A stretch of DNA of 64,000 bases, taken from positions 186,001-250,000 of the forward strand of contig CAWFXI010000008.1 in NCBI GenBank assembly GCA_963819685.1, given 5' to 3'. The position numbers and the translations under genes were made by a program. The DNA is from CAIUGU01 sp963819685 (GTDB taxonomy: Bacteria; Pseudomonadota; Gammaproteobacteria; Steroidobacterales; Steroidobacteraceae). Shown piece by piece: positions 44,407 to 55,181 of the stretch (position 1 is its first letter; each line of letters starts with the position of its first letter). The notes under the pieces were generated by a model, which worked only from the letters and a program-made list of their open reading frames with translations, ran no database searches and had not been told where the DNA came from.

Positions 44407-46087
44407 TTGTCCTCGACCTTCTCTGCGCAGGCGTTCAGGTCTTGCGGTTCAGCATCACGCGCCGTGTGGCAACTGCTCCTGGCGACGTTGCTCTTTGCGA
44501 TGCAGCCCGTCCATGCTGCCGATGACCAGCCAATACCCGGTGACGAGGAACTGGAGGCGAACGGGGCGAAAATCGGTGACATTGCCATCGTGGTCGACGA
44601 CGTATTCGAGGCGCGACCCGGCAAGCAATGGAACGCTCTTTACCAGTCCATCAACTGGCTGCATCCGACCACTGACAGGGAAACCATCGAGCCGCAGCTG
44701 CTGTTCAAGAGTGGCGACCCGTACGTGCGTCGCACGCTTGACGAAACGGCACGCATCCTGCGCAGCCGGCGTTACTTCCACGATGCGCGCGTCGTCCCGC
44801 TCCGCTACAACGCCGACAATACGGTTGATGTCGAGGTGCGGGTCCACGATGTGTGGACGCTGGTTCCTGCGGCGTCGTTCGGCCGTGCCGGAGGTGCCAA
44901 CCGTTCCAGCGTCGGGCTCAAGGACACTAACTTTCTCGGCTGGGGCAAGACCCTTTCGTTCGCGCGCGCGACCAACGTCGACCGGACCTCCTCGCTATTC
45001 AGCTACGACGACCCGAACCTGTTAGGCACCTGGTGGCATCTCGCTCTCGACTACGCCGATTCCAGTGACGGCTACCTGCACGGCGTTGCACTCGAAATGC
45101 CGTTTTATGCACTGCGTACCCCCCGGAGCTTCGGCTTCGCGGCAACCGATGGCCGCAGCACGTTGAGCCGCTATGACCAGGGCGAGATCGTCGATCAATT
45201 CGACGTCGATCGCAGCGTGTTCGCGCTGTCCGGTGGAATCCAGCGCAGCGCGAGTGACCGACTGGATATCGCGCTACCTCGGCGGATTACCGCTACGAGC
45301 GGAACCAGTTCACTGCGCCAGCCGAGGGGCTGGTCGGTCCACTTGCCGGCAGATCGCACGCTCAGTTATCCGTGGGCCGGCATCGAATGGCTCGAGGATC
45401 ACTATCACACGACGTCGAATCTCAACCAGATCGGCCGCACCGAGGATCTGCATCTCGGCCGCTCGTTGCGGTTCACTGCCGGGATCTCGGCTCCGGCCTT
45501 TGGCGCAGATCGCACGTCCGTCATGCTCGGCTGCCGACTGCGGGCGCCGGCGTCGAGCTCGGCGCGGGTCGCTATCTGCTCGGCGACCTCACGTATGAGG
45601 GACGCGTCGAGAGCGGGAGTCTGGCTGACAGCCACCTGCGACTGGATACGAGCTTCTATCTGCGCCATTCAGACTGGAGCGTGTTCTATGCCGGCTTGAG
45701 CGGCGAACTGGGCACGCCACCTGGATCTCGATCACCAGATTCTGCTGGGGGGCGACAACGGTTTGCGCGGCTATCCGCTGCGGTACCAGGCCGGCTCGTC
45801 GCGGGCGCTGCTGACGATCGAGGAGCGGTTCTATTCGAACTGGCGGCCGTTCGAACTGTTCCAGGTGGGCGGTGCCGTGTTCTTTGATGCCGGACGTGTG
45901 TGGGGTGCCGATCCGGTGGCAGGCGGAGTCCAGCGGCGTATTGAAGGATGTCGGCATCGGCTTGCGCTTCGGCAGCCTGCGTTCAGGGCTGGGCAACGTC
46001 ATCCATGTCGATCTCGCCATGCCGCTCGATCCGCAACCCGGCATGGATGGCGTGCAGCTCGTCATCGAAACGAAACGCTCCTTCTGA
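44407..46087 (+). CDS. BamA/TamA-like outer-membrane beta-barrel protein (several frameshifts)
   Basis: An outer-membrane protein with a signal peptide (QPVHA-ADDQ), a POTRA-like domain (LLFKSGDPYVRRTLDETARILRSRRYFHDARV) and a surface-antigen barrel with GGDNGLRGYPLRYQAGSSRALLTIEERFY, the BamA-family LRGY hairpin. The frame changes at least five times between about 45270 and 45960 (near 45270-45285, 45350, 45540, 45720 and 45935), mostly as +1 insertions. The end DVGIGLRFGSLRSGLGNVIHVDLAMPLD stops at 46087. TTG 44407 opens the frame; GTG 44464 is another start. The count of breaks leaves a true pseudogene possible, but each piece is well conserved. Confidence 0.7.
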
Positions 46088-46097
46088 AGAGGTATCG

Positions 46098-46841
46098 ATG
46101 ACTCCCGTTCTCTCTGCAAATGTCTTCTGGTGGCGTTGCGTGCGCATTCCGTTGCTGGTTTTCGTCGTGCTTGCCGCCCTGATTCCACTGACGTCGCTCG
46201 ACTCCACGCTGGCGCGCGCGCTCTTCTACGATGGAGCCCGGTGGATCGGCGCCGGCTCGTGGTGGACCAACCAGTTCCTGCACGAGGGCGGCCGGTGGGC
46301 GATGCGGCTGGTCGTGATTGGCGCACTGGTGGTCGCGGGAGCGGGCAAACTCTCGCCGCGCTTTGCTTACCTCAAGCGACCCGCGACCTATGTGGCGCTG
46401 GCGATGATTCTGTCCACCGGCATCGTCGGTCTGTGCAAAGCGGAATCCAATATCGACTGCCCGTCGGATATTGCCGGGTTTGGTGGCGACCGACCCTATG
46501 TCGGTCTTTTCGCCCATCGCCCGGACTATCTGCCGCACGCGGCCTGCTTTCCGGCCGCCCACGCAAGTTCCGGATATGCCTTGTTCGCATTTTACTTCCT
46601 GTGGCGGGAGCGCAGTCGTCGGCTGTCCCGTGCCGGCCTTTCGCTGGCGCTGGGTGTCGGACTGGTATTCGGCATTGCGCAGCAGTCGCGCGGCGCGCAC
46701 TTCCTCTCCCATGATGTGTGGAGTGCTTTCCTGGTCTGGACGGTCTCTCTGACACTGTACGTATATGGTTTCAAGCGCCAGCTTTTCGGGTTACACGAAA
46801 CCGAAACGGTGGCAGGCGAGGTGCAGCCAGAACCGACCTGA
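46098..46841 (+). CDS. PAP2-family phosphatase
   Basis: About 247 residues from ATG 46098 (after AGAGG). Six hydrophobic helices. Phosphatase motifs: FPAAHASSGYALFAFYF (motif 2, PxAH) and SRGAHFLSHDVWSAFLVW (motif 3, SRxxxxxHxxxD). A KX6RP-like motif 1 is weak (SPRFAYLKRP). The CPSDIAGFGG segment before motif 2 is seen in LpxE/LpxF-like lipid phosphatases. It removes phosphate from a lipid on the periplasmic side of the inner membrane. It follows the outer-membrane protein gene by 10 bp, probably in the same operon. Confidence 0.85.
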   Translation: MTPVLSANVFWWRCVRIPLLVFVVLAALIPLTSLDSTLARALFYDGARWIGAGSWWTNQFLHEGGRWAMRLVVIGALVVAGAGKLSPRFAYLKRPATYVALAMILSTGIVGLCKAESNIDCPSDIAGFGGDRPYVGLFAHRPDYLPHAACFPAAHASSGYALFAFYFLWRERSRRLSRAGLSLALGVGLVFGIAQQSRGAHFLSHDVWSAFLVWTVSLTLYVYGFKRQLFGLHETETVAGEVQPEPT

Positions 46842-46934
46842 CCATGCAGAAAGGCAGCGCGCACCCGCGGGTGCGCCTGTAGTATTGTGCCCTGATCACA
46901 ACAAGACCAGGCGCAAAAAGCAGGTTCAGGTCGA

Positions 46935-49305
46935 GTGCGGAGCCGTCTTTCTTCTTACCTATGCGCCCGGCTGCTGGCGGCCACGCTGGCTGCCATGCTG
47001 CAGGTCCTGTTTGTCGTGCCTGCGTCTGCGGCAACGGCGCCCCTGACAGGCAGAGCAGTTGCGGACGTGCTTGCCGCGGCGCGTGCGGACGGCATCGTCA
47101 TTGTCTTCAACACGCAGGTTGTTCCGCAGACTTTGCGGGTGCTCAGCGAGCCCGTGGCGCAATCGGGTCTGCCGATGCTCAGGGAGATCCTTGCCGCACA
47201 CGGATTGGGCCTCACGCAAGTGGGCGAGGGAGCCTATGCAGTGATCGGCGACCAGGTCCTCTGGCACTGCGCCTTCCTCAGTTGCGCAGGGTTCGCAGTC
47301 ATCCCGGGCTGCAAGGGGCGCTGTACCGGCGCTGGAGGAAATCGTGGTCTCCACCAGCCGCTTCGCGCTTGGCGACGTGCAATCCGGGTCGCACACACTG
47401 GTGTCCGGTGATGTCCTGCAAACCCTGCCGCGGCTTGGCGAAGAAACCCTGAAGGCGGTACAGCGGTTGCCGGGCGTTGCCGGCAACGGCGTCTCCGGAC
47501 TGTCACCGGTGCGCGGCGGTGAGGCCGGCGAAACGTTGATCCTGCTCGACGGCCTTGAGCTCTACGAGCCGTTCCACATGAAGAATTTCCTGAGTCCCGT
47601 CAGTCTGCTCGATTCCCGATTCATCAACGGGCTGGATTTCTATTCTGGCGGGTACGGCGCGGCCTATGGCGATCGCATGAGCGCAGTCATCGATGCCCAT
47701 TCGCTTGACGCGCCGGTGGATCACCATGTCGAGCTGGGTCTCAGCCTGTTCCATGCCAATGCACTCGCGGCGGGCGCGCTGGACGATGGTCGTGGCGACT
47801 GGTTGGTGTCGCTCAGGCAGAGCAATCTCGGCCGCGTGTTCAATCTGCTCGAGTCGGACTATGGCGATCCGGAATACTCGGATGGCTTTGCCAGGATCGG
47901 CTACGCACTGACTGAGGACACGCACATTGCTTTCAACGTGCTCGCTTCACTCGACGAGATCAGCATTCCCTGGGAACGAACGGGCGAGTCGGCATTTGCC
48001 AGGTATCGCAATACCTACGTGTGGACCACGATTGATCACACCTGGTCGGATAGCCTGACGAGCCGGTTGATCGCCTCCTACACGGATGTCGACAACGATC
48101 GCCAGGGAGAGGTCAATGACCCCGGCTATCGGACTGGCAATGTGCAGGACAGGCGTTCGTTCCAGGTGGCCGGTGTCACCGCGGCATTTTCCTGGGTACC
48201 GAAATGGGGTGTTCACCAATGGGGCGCAGAGGTGCGACAGTTGCAGGCCGAGTACGACTACGCGAGCCGCGTGGCATACGAGCCCAACGCATTGTTTCCC
48301 GGTATCGGCGGCAGCGCACAGACGCGGAATCTGGCCGTGTCGCCTGATGGTTGGGCGTATGCGGCGTTCTGGTCGAGTCGCCTCAATATCGCCGATGCCT
48401 GGGTCATGGAAGCGGGAGTGCGTCTTGAAGATCAGGAGTACACCGGCCCTGAACACGCCGTGCAGGCGACTCCCCGCTTGAGTCTGCTCTATACCGCGCT
48501 GCCGTCGACGCGTCTGCGGGCAAGCTGGGGGCAGTACTCCCAGTCACAGCGTATCAATGAATTGCAGATCGAGGACGGTATCGTGACGTTCCTGCCTGCG
48601 CAGCACGCTTCACACCTGGTATTGGGGTTCGATCATGACTGGTCGCCGACGATGACGTCACGGCTGGAGGCGTATCGCAAGGACTACTCCACGCTGAAGC
48701 CACGATTCGAGAACCTGTTCGACCCGCTGGTGCTGTTGCCCGAATTGCAGGCAGATCGCGTCAGGATCGCACCTTCCTCAGCCCGCATGCAGGGCATTGA
48801 AATGTCGCTGTCATGGCGCCCCAGGGGGGCGTGGAGCGGCTGGTTCAGCTACGTATGGTCGGAAACGGAGGACGTCGTGTCAGGTGTCAAGACCCCGCGC
48901 AGCTGGGACCAGACACACGCCGTCAGCACTGGCATCCGGTGGACACGGGGCCGCTGGGATGTGACGTTGGCAGACACCTGGCATTCGGGCTGGCCCATGA
49001 CGGCAGTTGCAGTGCAGACAGCCGCAACGCCGGGCGGCAATGTTTCGACAGCGGTGATCGGACCGCGCAACGGCGAACGTCTCGGATCGTTTCAGTCGCT
49101 GGATCTGCGTGCGAGCCGCCGCTTTGCGTTGCCGCGCGGCGAGCTGGAGGCCTTTCTTGAAATCACGAACCTGACCAATCACGACAATCCGTGCTGTATC
49201 GACTACCAGGTGGTGACGGAGCCCGATGGCGCGACGCGACTCGACGTGCAAACCAGCAACTGGCTTGGCGTCGTACCGTCGATCGGTGTCCTGTGGAAAT
49301 ATTGA
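46935..49305 (+). CDS. TonB-dependent receptor with STN signalling domain (frameshifted)
   Basis: Signal peptide (VPASA-ATAPL), an STN domain (LTGRAVADVLAAARADGIVIVFN... LREILAAHGLGLTQVGEGAYAVIG), then a plug (LKAVQRLPGVAGNGVSGLSPVRGG, ILLDGLELYEPFHMKNF, GGYGAAYGDRMSAVID) and a barrel ending SIGVLWKY. The STN part is in one frame and the plug/barrel in the +1 frame; one extra base near 47260 joins them through APSSVAQGSQ and EEIVVSTSR. Corrected length is about 790 residues. An STN domain lets a receptor signal to a FecR-type anti-sigma factor, such as the one at 43.4 kb. Ligand unknown. Confidence 0.82.
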
Positions 49306-49326
49306 AGAGGGAGGCTTGCGCCGGTA

Positions 49327-50041
49327 TCAGTCGGCGATGAGTCGTCGCTTCTTTTTCTGCATCCGCACTGACGCCCAGGCGATGATCGTCAGCAGCAATC
49401 CGGCGGCGACGAACGAAAGTTCGGGTCTGCCCGCGTCCCAGCCCTGACTGCGTTCGATGTGTATTGCTGCGACGATGCAGAGTCCGCCGATCCAGGCGAA
49501 GAAGGTCCCGTATTCCTTTACGACCAGCCGCCGCCAGTGGAATTCCTGGCCAGCGAAAGTTCCTTGTCAATCCGCGGAAACGAACGGCGAATCGGGGCGT
49601 CGTTGCGCAGTAGTGACGGAACACTTCGCCAAACTTCTGCAGCAGGAAAGCCTCTTCCGCGCGCACGATCGCGTGATATACGAACAGAAACACCGGTACG
49701 ACGATAATGAGCGCGGGCAGGGAATTCGCCGCGATCGCAAAACCCAGTACGATCAGCAGATTGCCGATATACATCGGGTTACGGCAATGGGCGAATACGC
49801 CGGTGGTCACCAGGCCTTCGGCATACACGCGCCGCTCCTTGCCGCCCCGGACGATGTAGTCGAGCCCGATGGTGAGCGCACGCACCGTCTGTCCGACCGC
49901 CACGACGACGATGCCAAGCACCAGCGCGACCGCGTAGTTGTTGAACAGTGGCCGTCCTGGCAGCAGCAATGTCAGCAGGGCTGCAGCCGGAAACAGGCCG
50001 TTGCGATAGCGGAACAGCAGATTGCCGATCGCAACCATCAC
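49327..50041 (-). CDS. isoprenylcysteine carboxyl methyltransferase-like membrane protein (frameshifted)
   Basis: Several helices and the motif FAHCRNPMYIGNLLIVLGFAI with VRAEEAFLLQKFGEVFRHYC, the SAM-binding signature of ICMT/phospholipid methyltransferase-like proteins. The raw frame loses the family pattern after LTRNF. Dropping one C near 49551 restores AGQEFHWRRLVVKEYGTFFAW, two more helices, and a stop at 49327 after QKKKRRLIAD. Corrected length is about 237 residues. It overlaps nothing and lies 1 bp from the CmoA-like gene. Substrate unknown. Confidence 0.72.
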
Positions 50042-50042
50042 C

Positions 50043-50803
50043 TCATTTCACCGCGACGATGCCGCAGAAGTTATACCACTTGAAGAACACGTCGACGTAA
50101 CGGAAGCCGCTACGCAGCAGCAATTCCCGGTTCTCCTGCAACTGGTAGGGGATGAGCACATTCTCCAGCGCCTCGCGCTTCTGCGTGATCTCCGTCTCGC
50201 TATACCCGTTGCGCCGCTTCAGGTCGTAGTAGTACTTGATGAACAGCCGGTTGAACAGGGAGTTCTCGCCGAGCACCTTCTCGACCAGGATCAGGCAGCC
50301 GTTGTCGTTCAGTCCCTTGAAGATCTCCGCAATGAGCCGGTCACGATGCAGCGGGCGGACAAACTGCAGCGTGAGGATGAGCGTCACGAGCGAGGCATTG
50401 CTGATCTGTACCGGCTGATTGAGGTCGCCGAAGCGCAGTTCCAGCGGACGTCCAGCCAGTGGCCGCTCCGATCTTCTGCTGGCACTTGGCGAGCATCTCC
50501 TCCGAGTTATCGATGCCGATGAACTGCGCCGTCGGATCCACGGTCGGATGCATTGCCAGCAGCGTGGTCCCCGTCGAGCAGCCGAGATCGTAGACGTTCG
50601 AGTCCGCTGTAACGAAGTCAGCGGCCAGCTCGGTGATCATCCGCTGCTGCTCTGCATAGAACGGCACGGAGCGGCCGACCATGTCGTCGAAGACAGCGAC
50701 CACTTTCTTGCCGAAGCGGAAATCCGTAACGGGTGCGTTGGGGTCGTTGAAGACCTCATCACGCCCCGTGAGCAGTTCTTTGGGCGCGATATGGGTCTTT
50801 CAT
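50043..50803 (-). CDS. cmoA: CmoA-type carboxy-SAM synthase (frameshifted)
   Basis: Recognised by YDLGCSTGTTLLAM for SAM, FIGIDNSEEMLAKCQQKI, then in the +1 frame FGDLNQPVQISNASLVTLILTLQF and KRRNGYSETEITQKREALENVL, which closely follows the CmoA signature. CmoA makes carboxy-SAM from SAM and prephenate for tRNA U34 modification. Two extra bases are needed: one near 50470 inside the protein and one near 50797 at the N-terminus (ATG AAA then THIAPKELLTGRDEVFNDPN). CmoB, the usual partner, is not in the window. About 250 residues when corrected. Confidence 0.72.
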
Positions 50804-50934
50804 GATTGCCTCTGGGGTGCGATGAACCGGCCGCCAATGCACCCGGGAAATTCCGGGGCGGCCTCACCGTAAGCCTGCCTGTGAGACGGGTTGACCCCGA
50901 AAATTCAATCGCAGCCAGAGAAACCCTTACTTTT

Positions 50935-52017
50935 TCATTCGGTTACACTTGCCAGTTGCTCTGCCTGATATTCCTGCTGCAGCGGCGCGATCACGTCGTC
51001 AAGTCCGCCATTCATGATCGCGTCGATCTTGTAGAGCGTGAGGTTGATGCGATGGTCCGTCACGCGACCCTGAGGGAAGTTGTAGGTGCGAATGCGCTCC
51101 GAGCGATCGCCGGACCCGACCTGCAGCTTGCGTGACAGCGCCTGGGCCTTTTGCTGTTTCTCCTGCTCGGAGGCGAGCAGTCGGGCCTTGAGCAGCGACA
51201 TGGCGCGCGAACGATTCTTGTGCTGCGAGCGTTCGTCCTGGCACTCGACCACGATGCCGGAAGGGACGTGCGTGATGCGAATGGCCGAATCGGTCTTGTT
51301 GACGTGCTGTCCGCCAGCGCCGGAAGAGCGGTAGGTATCGATGCGCAGGTCGGCAGGATTGATATCGATGGAATCGACCTCTTCAAGCTCGGGAAGAATC
51401 GCGACCGTACACGCCGAGGTGTGGATACGGCCTTGAGCTTCGGTGGCCGGCACGCGCTGGACGCGATGCGTCCCCGACTCGAACTTGAAGGCCGAGTACG
51501 CCCCTCGACCGACGATGCGGCTGATGACTTCACGATAGCCGCCGTGTTCGCCCTGGCTCTCCGACAGGATTTCCACGCTCCAGCCACGTGTCACGGCGTA
51601 ACGCGAATACATCCGGAACAGATCGCCGGCAAAAATCGCCGCTTCGTCGCCGCCCGTGCCGGCGCGTATTTCGAGGAACAGATTCGCGTCGTCGCGCGGG
51701 TCTTTCGGGATCAGCAGGCGCGCGAGTTCGGCTGCTTCGGCTTCCAGTCGCGAATTGAGGATGAGGAGTTCATCCTGGCCAAGTTCCCTCATTTCGGGAT
51801 CATCCCCGTCAGCCATTGCGCGGGCCGAATCCCGCTCGCCCAGCGACGCAACATAGTCGCGAAACCGCCTGACGACAGGTTCGAGTCGCGAGTACTCGAC
51901 TGACAGGTCGCGAAACCGGTTCGTATCGCCGATGACGTCCGGGTCCGCGAGCAGTGCGCTCACTTCGTCGTAACGATCCGCCAGTTTTTCCAGTTTGTTC
52001 CGGATGGAATCTTTCAT
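50935..52017 (-). CDS. prfA: peptide chain release factor 1
   Basis: 360-residue RF1, which ends translation at UAA and UAG. The catalytic GGQ loop is RSSGAGGQHVNKTDSAIR; other family motifs are EIRAGTGGDEAAIFAGDLFRMY, GAYSAFKFESGTHRVQRVPATEAQGRIHTS and QDERSQHKNRSRAM. The start overlaps the hemA stop by ATGA. Its Gln is the expected target of PrmC, encoded at 36.8-37.6 kb. Confidence 0.97.
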   Translation of the reverse strand: MKDSIRNKLEKLADRYDEVSALLADPDVIGDTNRFRDLSVEYSRLEPVVRRFRDYVASLGERDSARAMADGDDPEMRELGQDELLILNSRLEAEAAELARLLIPKDPRDDANLFLEIRAGTGGDEAAIFAGDLFRMYSRYAVTRGWSVEILSESQGEHGGYREVISRIVGRGAYSAFKFESGTHRVQRVPATEAQGRIHTSACTVAILPELEEVDSIDINPADLRIDTYRSSGAGGQHVNKTDSAIRITHVPSGIVVECQDERSQHKNRSRAMSLLKARLLASEQEKQQKAQALSRKLQVGSGDRSERIRTYNFPQGRVTDHRINLTLYKIDAIMNGGLDDVIAPLQQEYQAEQLASVTE

Positions 52018-53315
52018 GTCGGTGGGGGATCGGCTGCTGCCGGAGGCTCGCTGCCCTTCGCCGCGTCCGTGCGCGCAGCGAACAGTTCGAGCGCAGCGCG
52101 GATGAGGTCGGCTTCGCCTTTCTCGGCAGCTTCACGCAAACGCTGGCTGGGCGCATGCATCAGACGATTGGTCAGTGTCGTCGCCAGGAACTCGACGACT
52201 TCCTGCGGATCCCGGCCAGTGGCGAGCAGGCGGCGTGCCTGTTCGAGGGTTTGCGCCTTGACCGAATCGGCGTCTGCGCGGAGCAGCCGGATCGCCGGCA
52301 CGGCATCCAGCGTCTTCAGCTGCTGCTCGAACCTGTCCACTTCGGCCGCGATCAGGCGATCGGCATCACGGGCTGCTTCACGCCGCGTCTCGAGATTTTC
52401 GCTGACGACATTCTGCAGATCGTCGATTGTGAACAGATAGACATCTTCCAGCGTGGCAACTCCAGCCTCGATGTCGCGCGGCACGGCGATGTCGACCATG
52501 AACATGGGGCGACGCTTGCGTGCCCGAACAGCGGTGCGGGTGGCTTCCAGCGTAATGATCGGTGTGGGACTGGCAGTCGAGCTGATCAGGATGTCGGCTT
52601 CGTGCAGATGCGCGGGGAGCGCATCGAGCGTGATGGCGAAGCCACTGAACTCATCCGCCAGCGCACGCGCCCGGTCGAGGCTGCGATTGGCGACGATCAT
52701 GCGCTTGAGTCCGTTGGCATGCAGATGTCTTGCGGCCAGCTCGATCGTCTCACCTGCGCCGACCAGTAACGCCGTATGGTTCCTGAGATCAGCAAAAACC
52801 GTACGTGCCAGGCTGACCGCAGCGGCGGCGACGGACACCGAACTTTCGCCAATGCGGGTCTGCGTACGGACACGTTTGGCTACCGAAAACGTGGCCTGCA
52901 TCAGTCGATTCAGGAAGGGACCGGTCGTGCCACACTCCTGCGCCACGCGGTAGGCTTCCTTGATCTGGCCGAGGATCTGCGGTTCGCCCAGGATCATCGA
53001 ATCGAGTCCTGACGCCACGGAGAAAACATGGGCGACCGCGCGGGTGTCTTCAATCTGGTACAGGCAGTCCCGGATCTGACTCGCACCGAGGTCGTGCCAT
53101 TGCTCCAGCCAGGGGCCGAGGGTCACGCCTTCCCGGTCGGTGTGGCAATAGAGCTCGGTACGGTTGCAGGTGGAGACGATCACCGATTCGCGTACGCCCG
53201 GCACTTTCCCGAGCTCGCTCAGCGCAAGCTCAAGGTCGTCGCCTGAAAATACGACCTGCTCGCGGACCTCAACAGGTGCCGAGCGATGATTGAGCCCTAG
53301 TACAAGGAATGGCAT
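52014..53315 (-). CDS. hemA: glutamyl-tRNA reductase
   Basis: 433-residue HemA, which reduces glutamyl-tRNA to glutamate-1-semialdehyde, the first step of tetrapyrrole synthesis. The N-terminus reads LVLGLNHRSAPVEVREQVVF; the catalytic Cys is in STCNRTELY; SGLDSMILGEPQILGQIK and the NADPH site LLVGAGETIELAARHL follow, with a C-terminal dimer helix. The tail after about residue 415 is Ala/Pro-rich. It is divergent from the TPR lipoprotein gene and coupled to prfA. Confidence 0.97.
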   Translation of the reverse strand: MPFLVLGLNHRSAPVEVREQVVFSGDDLELALSELGKVPGVRESVIVSTCNRTELYCHTDREGVTLGPWLEQWHDLGASQIRDCLYQIEDTRAVAHVFSVASGLDSMILGEPQILGQIKEAYRVAQECGTTGPFLNRLMQATFSVAKRVRTQTRIGESSVSVAAAAVSLARTVFADLRNHTALLVGAGETIELAARHLHANGLKRMIVANRSLDRARALADEFSGFAITLDALPAHLHEADILISSTASPTPIITLEATRTAVRARKRRPMFMVDIAVPRDIEAGVATLEDVYLFTIDDLQNVVSENLETRREAARDADRLIAAEVDRFEQQLKTLDAVPAIRLLRADADSVKAQTLEQARRLLATGRDPQEVVEFLATTLTNRLMHAPSQRLREAAEKGEADLIRAALELFAARTDAAKGSEPPAAADPPPT

Positions 53316-53442
53316 GCGGGGGAGGGGGAACCGCCGGTTTCAAACGGCGCGGATTGTCACGGATGGGAGGGGAGCAAAACAAGCTTGGCCTGGCCCGTTG
53401 GCAGTCCCCGGGCAGGGGGTCGTGTTATAAAGTGGGTCATAC

Positions 53443-55170
53443 ATGCTGTCTCTCAATCCGACGATTCACGGACCCAAGGTCCTGTTATTGGCTGTCTGGG
53501 CCTGCCTTGGAGCCGCGGGCTGTGCCGTTACGCCCGGCGATCGTGCCGCAGGCGGCGCGCCCGCCAACGCTTCGCCCACCGTGGCGGCCGCTGCCGCCGA
53601 TCCCGATACCCTGCTGCTTGAGGCGGAAACGGCTCTGCAGCGCAAACGTTACCGGGACGCAGCCGAACTTTACACGCGTGCGGCGTCCCTGTCAGAGGAT
53701 GAAACGCTGTTTGCCGACGCGGCGAAGGTGGCTTACGACTACAAGCAGATGTCCCTGGTCAGCCAGATTGCCGCCCGGTGGCTGACGGTCAACCCCACCA
53801 GCGAAGCAGGCACGCGCTTCGCGGCGTTTTCCGCCCTCGATCTGTATCGCATCGATGAGGCAGTCGTGCATTTTGATGCCCTGCTCAATGCAGCGTACAT
53901 CAATGTCGCTGCCGGATTCCTCGGGATTGCGCCGCAGCTGAGCAGCAATGGCTCTCCCGCAGCGGCAACGTCTGTCCTCAAAGCCCTGGTCGACAAGTAT
54001 CCCGACGTGGCGGAAGGTCATCACGCGCTTGCCGAAGCGGCCCTGCGCTCCGAGAACGTTCCGCTCGCTCTGCAGAATGCGGAGCGCGCCTATCAGTTGT
54101 CACCCTTCTGGGCGCCTGCGGGACTGATGCTGGCGCGAGTGCAGATCGTAATGGGCAGGACGGATGAGGGTCTGGCCACTGCCAGGACGGTCGCCGAGCG
54201 GGAGGATTCCCCGTCGAGCCGTCTTGAGTACGCGATGCTGCTGCTGGCAGCAGACCGCGACATGGAAGGGTTGGCTCAGCTTGAAGCTTTTGGCGCCAGC
54301 TCAGCAGAGTCCGCCGCCGTCGTGGACCGGATCCTGGCGCTGCGCGACTTTGAGGCCGGCCGCTTTGATTCGGCGAACAGCCGCTTCAACAAACTGGTCC
54401 AGCAGGGCGCCTTTGTATCTGAATCGCTCTTCTTTCTGGGCGGCCTCGCGGAACAGCGGGGGAACTGGGAAGAAGCCCGTCGCAATTATTCCCGCGTCGT
54501 CAGCGGGGAGTATGCCGTCACCGCTCAGACTCGCATCGCCCGCATTCTGAGCGATCGCGCGACCCTTGACGCGGCGCTGGGCTGGTTGGCCGACTTTGGC
54601 GAGCAGAAGCCGCAATACGCCATCGACATGATCGTCGCCCGGGCACGCCTGCTGGAAGAGTTCGATGACGCCAAGGGTGCGCGCGCACTCCTCGACGCAG
54701 GTCTCGACGACTATCCGGATGCGCACGACCTCCTGGTGGCGCGCAGTTACCTGCGTGAGCGCAACGCCGACCTGTCCGGCGCCCTCGCGGATCTTGAAAA
54801 ACTGAACGCCATGCGAACCCGGGATCCCATGGTCCAGAACGCGCTCGGGTATCTGCTGGTGGACCGTACCCGCCGCTACAAGGAAGGGCTGGAACTCATT
54901 CAGCAGTCACATGCGCAGACGCCGGACAGCGGGCCGGTACTCGACAGCCTGGGTTGGGCATTACACCGGGTGGGTCGCGATGCCGAAGCGCTGCCTTATC
55001 TCGAGCAGGCCCGCGAACGGATCTACGATCCTGAAATCGAGCTGCACATCGCCGATGTCTATTGGGCGCTCGGTCGCAAGGACGACGCTCGGACGACCTG
55101 GCAGCAGGGCAGCGAACGCCATCCCGACAGACCGGAGTTCAGCGATCGTCTGAAACGGAATTCCCGCTGA
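53443..55170 (+). CDS. TPR-repeat lipoprotein upstream of lolB
   Basis: 575 residues with a lipoprotein signal (LGAAGC) and many TPR units (ALQRKRYRDAAELYTRAASLSED, GHHALAEAALRSENVPLALQNAERAYQLSP, VLDSLGWALHRVGRDAEALPYLEQARE). It is the tetratricopeptide protein that commonly precedes lolB in gammaproteobacteria and is thought to act at the envelope; the exact role is not settled. It is the first gene of the lolB-ispE-tRNA-prs block and is divergent from hemA across a 127-bp region. Confidence 0.85.
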   Translation: MLSLNPTIHGPKVLLLAVWACLGAAGCAVTPGDRAAGGAPANASPTVAAAAADPDTLLLEAETALQRKRYRDAAELYTRAASLSEDETLFADAAKVAYDYKQMSLVSQIAARWLTVNPTSEAGTRFAAFSALDLYRIDEAVVHFDALLNAAYINVAAGFLGIAPQLSSNGSPAAATSVLKALVDKYPDVAEGHHALAEAALRSENVPLALQNAERAYQLSPFWAPAGLMLARVQIVMGRTDEGLATARTVAEREDSPSSRLEYAMLLLAADRDMEGLAQLEAFGASSAESAAVVDRILALRDFEAGRFDSANSRFNKLVQQGAFVSESLFFLGGLAEQRGNWEEARRNYSRVVSGEYAVTAQTRIARILSDRATLDAALGWLADFGEQKPQYAIDMIVARARLLEEFDDAKGARALLDAGLDDYPDAHDLLVARSYLRERNADLSGALADLEKLNAMRTRDPMVQNALGYLLVDRTRRYKEGLELIQQSHAQTPDSGPVLDSLGWALHRVGRDAEALPYLEQARERIYDPEIELHIADVYWALGRKDDARTTWQQGSERHPDRPEFSDRLKRNSR

Positions 55171-55181
55171 CTCGCCAGCCG

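Noticed and set aside
53398..53431. TTGGCA...TATAAA promoter for the TPR lipoprotein gene
   Set aside because: The spacer is 22 bases, too long for a sigma-70 promoter, and the -10 box is only about 12 bases from the start codon.
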